From: an uncultured Legionellales bacterium
GTDB taxonomy: Bacteria > Pseudomonadota > Gammaproteobacteria > UBA1113
Assembly (NCBI GenBank): GCA_945956945.1
Contig: CAMFJO010000014.1
Span: 1-9,336, forward strand
Length of the DNA stretch: 9,336 bases
Direction: 5' to 3'
Positions 7,962-9,336 of the stretch are shown in pieces; the stretch's first letter is position 1; every line of letters begins with the position of its first letter. A model generated the notes under the pieces. It saw only the letters and a list, made by a program, of their open reading frames with translations. It did not search any database and was not told the origin of the DNA. The position numbers were made by a program, and so were the translations under genes.

Positions 7962-8705
7962 ATGATGATTAAAACATTACTCATCTGCTGCTTTTTAGGA
8001 CTCCTCGGCAGTGTTTATGCCGATGGTCCTCCCTTAATCGATCGCGATGTCAGCGCAATACAAGATGCCGCGCCTCAGCCGCTGCCTTACAATGCCTATG
8101 CTAATCAACCCATTTATGCGGTTAATGGACAAACTTACACCTTAATTCCCTCGACCCATGGGTATACGACCACCGGGACCGCTTCCTGGTACGGTCAACA
8201 ATTTGCACAGCGCCTAACCGCCAGCGGTGAACCTTATGATATGTTTGCCATGACCGCAGCAAGCAAAGTATTACCTATTCCTACTTTTATCAGAGTGACC
8301 AATTTGGAAAATGGCCGGAGCGTGGTGGTTAAAGTCAACGATCGCGGGCCATTCCACAGCGAACGCATTTTAGATCTCTCCTATGGTGCGGCAAAACGTC
8401 TTGGCATGTTGCAAAAAGGTACCGCAAAAATACGCATCACCGCATTGGAAACCCCCTATAATGCACAATTAACGGCGTATTATTTACAAGTGGGTACTTT
8501 TAGAAGCTTAGAGAACGCTACCCATTTGGCCCAAACCCTCAAAACCATTTTGGTTGCTCCGGTTGCGGTGAATACCGTCACACCCAAACCCAATTCACTC
8601 TACAGTGTGCGTGTAGGACCTTTTGTCAACATGGCCAAAGCACAAAGCCTATACCAGCAATTGGCTCAAGCCGGATTAAACCCAGGGATTTTAGTAGCGG
8701 CTTAG
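7962..8705 (+). CDS. rlpA: RlpA-like septal protein (DPBB plus SPOR domains)
   Basis: A 247-residue exported protein. The signal peptide (1-20, ending SVYA before D21) fits signal peptidase I; there is no lipobox, although many RlpA proteins are lipoproteins. A double-psi beta-barrel domain spans about 70-162: GTASWYGQQFAQRLTASGE (72-90), MFAMTAASKVLP (94-105), RVTNLENGRSVVVKVNDRGPF (111-131) and ILDLSYGAAKRLGM. A SPOR domain follows at about 173-246 (YYLQVGTFRSLENA, YSVRVGPF), which in the family binds denuded septal glycan. E90 and D127 of the putative lytic transglycosylase site are kept, but Ser101 stands where His is usual (TAAHK). AGGA 7 nt upstream supports the ATG at 7962. It lies 18 bp behind htpX and is probably last in the operon. 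Activity as a lytic transglycosylase is uncertain. Confidence 0.92.
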   Translation: MMIKTLLICCFLGLLGSVYADGPPLIDRDVSAIQDAAPQPLPYNAYANQPIYAVNGQTYTLIPSTHGYTTTGTASWYGQQFAQRLTASGEPYDMFAMTAASKVLPIPTFIRVTNLENGRSVVVKVNDRGPFHSERILDLSYGAAKRLGMLQKGTAKIRITALETPYNAQLTAYYLQVGTFRSLENATHLAQTLKTILVAPVAVNTVTPKPNSLYSVRVGPFVNMAKAQSLYQQLAQAGLNPGILVAA

Positions 8706-8737
8706 GCCTATTGATACCATAAGCGTTCGTTTTCCTC

Positions 8738-8766
8738 TTGCATTTCCAGTTTAGTCTCTTCATAAT
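8738..8766 (+). promoter_or_regulatory. Candidate promoter for the right-edge gene
   Basis: TTGCAT (8738-8743) and CATAAT (8761-8766) are 17 bp apart, with 3 of 6 and 5 of 6 matches. The start would be near 8773, about 29 nt before the ATG at 8802. This suggests that the edge gene is transcribed separately from rlpA, which ends 96 bp before it. No terminator is visible between them. Confidence 0.4.
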
Positions 8767-8801
8767 AGCTTTATAGATGAAATGCCATAAGGGATTTGCT
8801 T

Positions 8802-9336
8802 ATGTCTGCAGAGCCTTCTAAAATTATCATCGACTGTGAGGGGAGCTTACTGGCGCATCGCTTTGCTGAATATGTGCCTTTATGGGCGACTTATGCGGCA
8901 ATAAAGTGTCGTGATTCTCTTAGTCCCCCAGCTTCTGTTCTTAATTTCCGTAAAGAATATCGCCATAAAAAGCTGACTTTGGAAACAACTCGGCTTTTCT
9001 TAAAAGAAAACCAAGCGGAGCTTGTTGCGTGGATAAAAACATTTTCCACATTATCCCATTTCGTAGCAGACATGTGCGCGCTTGATTTGGAAAAGTTAAT
9101 TGCTTTAAAAGATGCTTCTTTACGAAAATTACTGATAAAGCATTACGCACAATCAGCCATCCCGATTGTGATGCTCACCACTAGCCCTTATATCCAGCTC
9201 ATCGCAGATTGTGTTGCCTGCTGTTTACCCGGAGTACCTTTTAAACTTATCTACGCCCCCTTGCCTAAACAACACAAAATGCATTTAACCCAGCCCGGGG
9301 TTTTTAATGCATCCCCTGCCACGGCTTCACCACCAC
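8802..9336 (+). CDS. HAD-superfamily-like protein, N-terminal part (right edge)
   Basis: An open frame of 178 codons runs from ATG at 8802 to the right edge without a stop; AAGGG sits 8 nt upstream of the ATG. The N-terminus KIIIDCEGSLL (7-17) resembles HAD motif I (hhhhDxDGT) with D11 as the nucleophile, but the second acid is E13 and the Thr is S15. About 110 mostly helical residues follow, the right size for a C1 cap, then PIVMLTTSPY (121-130), which resembles motif II with T126/T127. A motif III Lys is not clear (K156 or K159). Several Cys occur at 136-142. The order and spacing suggest a HAD phosphatase-like fold, perhaps like the phosphoserine-phosphatase type or the HAD part of HAD-UbiA fusions, but the latter cannot be judged without the rest. 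That this is a gene is well supported; the family is tentative. Confidence 0.75.
   Translation, partial: MSAEPSKIIIDCEGSLLAHRFAEYVPLWATYAAIKCRDSLSPPASVLNFRKEYRHKKLTLETTRLFLKENQAELVAWIKTFSTLSHFVADMCALDLEKLIALKDASLRKLLIKHYAQSAIPIVMLTTSPYIQLIADCVACCLPGVPFKLIYAPLPKQHKMHLTQPGVFNASPATASPP

Noticed and set aside
8706..8801. Terminator or small RNA after rlpA
   Set aside because: No GC-rich hairpin with a T-run is visible; only a candidate promoter for the next gene can be supported.
8891..9150. Two overlapping minus-strand open frames at the right edge
   Set aside because: They are antisense to the open plus-strand frame from 8802, which has a Shine-Dalgarno, a candidate promoter and HAD-like motifs.

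Overview
The window looks like chromosomal DNA of a moderate-GC Gammaproteobacterium. The evidence is a gatB tail (GatCAB amidotransferase), a gammaproteobacterial-style eno/ftsB/surE/nlpD block, an RlpA and a LemA-HtpX pair. A eukaryotic-like protein kinase with a long proline-rich extension makes a host-associated lineage such as Legionellales/Coxiella relatives plausible. That assignment is inference; there is no rRNA in the window to settle it.

Layout. (1) 1-335, + strand: the C-terminal part of gatB, cut by the left edge. (2) 429-1961, + strand: a soluble eukaryotic-like Ser/Thr (TKL-like) kinase whose first 200 residues are proline/Ser/Thr-rich. (3) 1984-3814, - strand: ftsB, surE and nlpD, tightly packed (8-bp gap, then a 4-bp ATGA overlap) and converging on the kinase. 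(4) 3815-4079: a 265-bp AT-rich intergenic stretch with a candidate ftsB promoter and an imperfect inverted repeat behind eno. (5) 4080-6241, - strand: an arginase gene followed 14 bp later by eno. (6) 6242-6312: a short divergent promoter region. (7) 6313-8705, + strand: lemA, htpX and rlpA, spaced by 8 and 18 bp, a probable envelope operon. (8) 8802 to the right edge, + strand: an open reading frame with no stop inside the window, coding for a protein with HAD-like motifs.

How the genes fit together. Much of the window serves the cell envelope and division: FtsB (divisome), NlpD (amidase activation at the septum), RlpA (septal SPOR/DPBB protein), HtpX and LemA (membrane protein quality control). 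SurE, enolase, arginase and GatB are housekeeping metabolism. The order eno-ftsB-surE-nlpD is a contracted form of the familiar gammaproteobacterial eno-ftsB-ispD-ispF-truD-surE-pcm-nlpD-rpoS block; rpoS is not behind nlpD here, and the convergent kinase gene occupies that side.

Most notable items: the kinase with its disordered N-terminal extension (possible secreted effector), the edge gene with an altered HAD motif I, RlpA with a Ser where a His is usual and no lipobox, and an excess of the CGATCGC heptamer. I saw no tRNA, rRNA, CRISPR array, insertion sequence or convincing intrinsic terminator.
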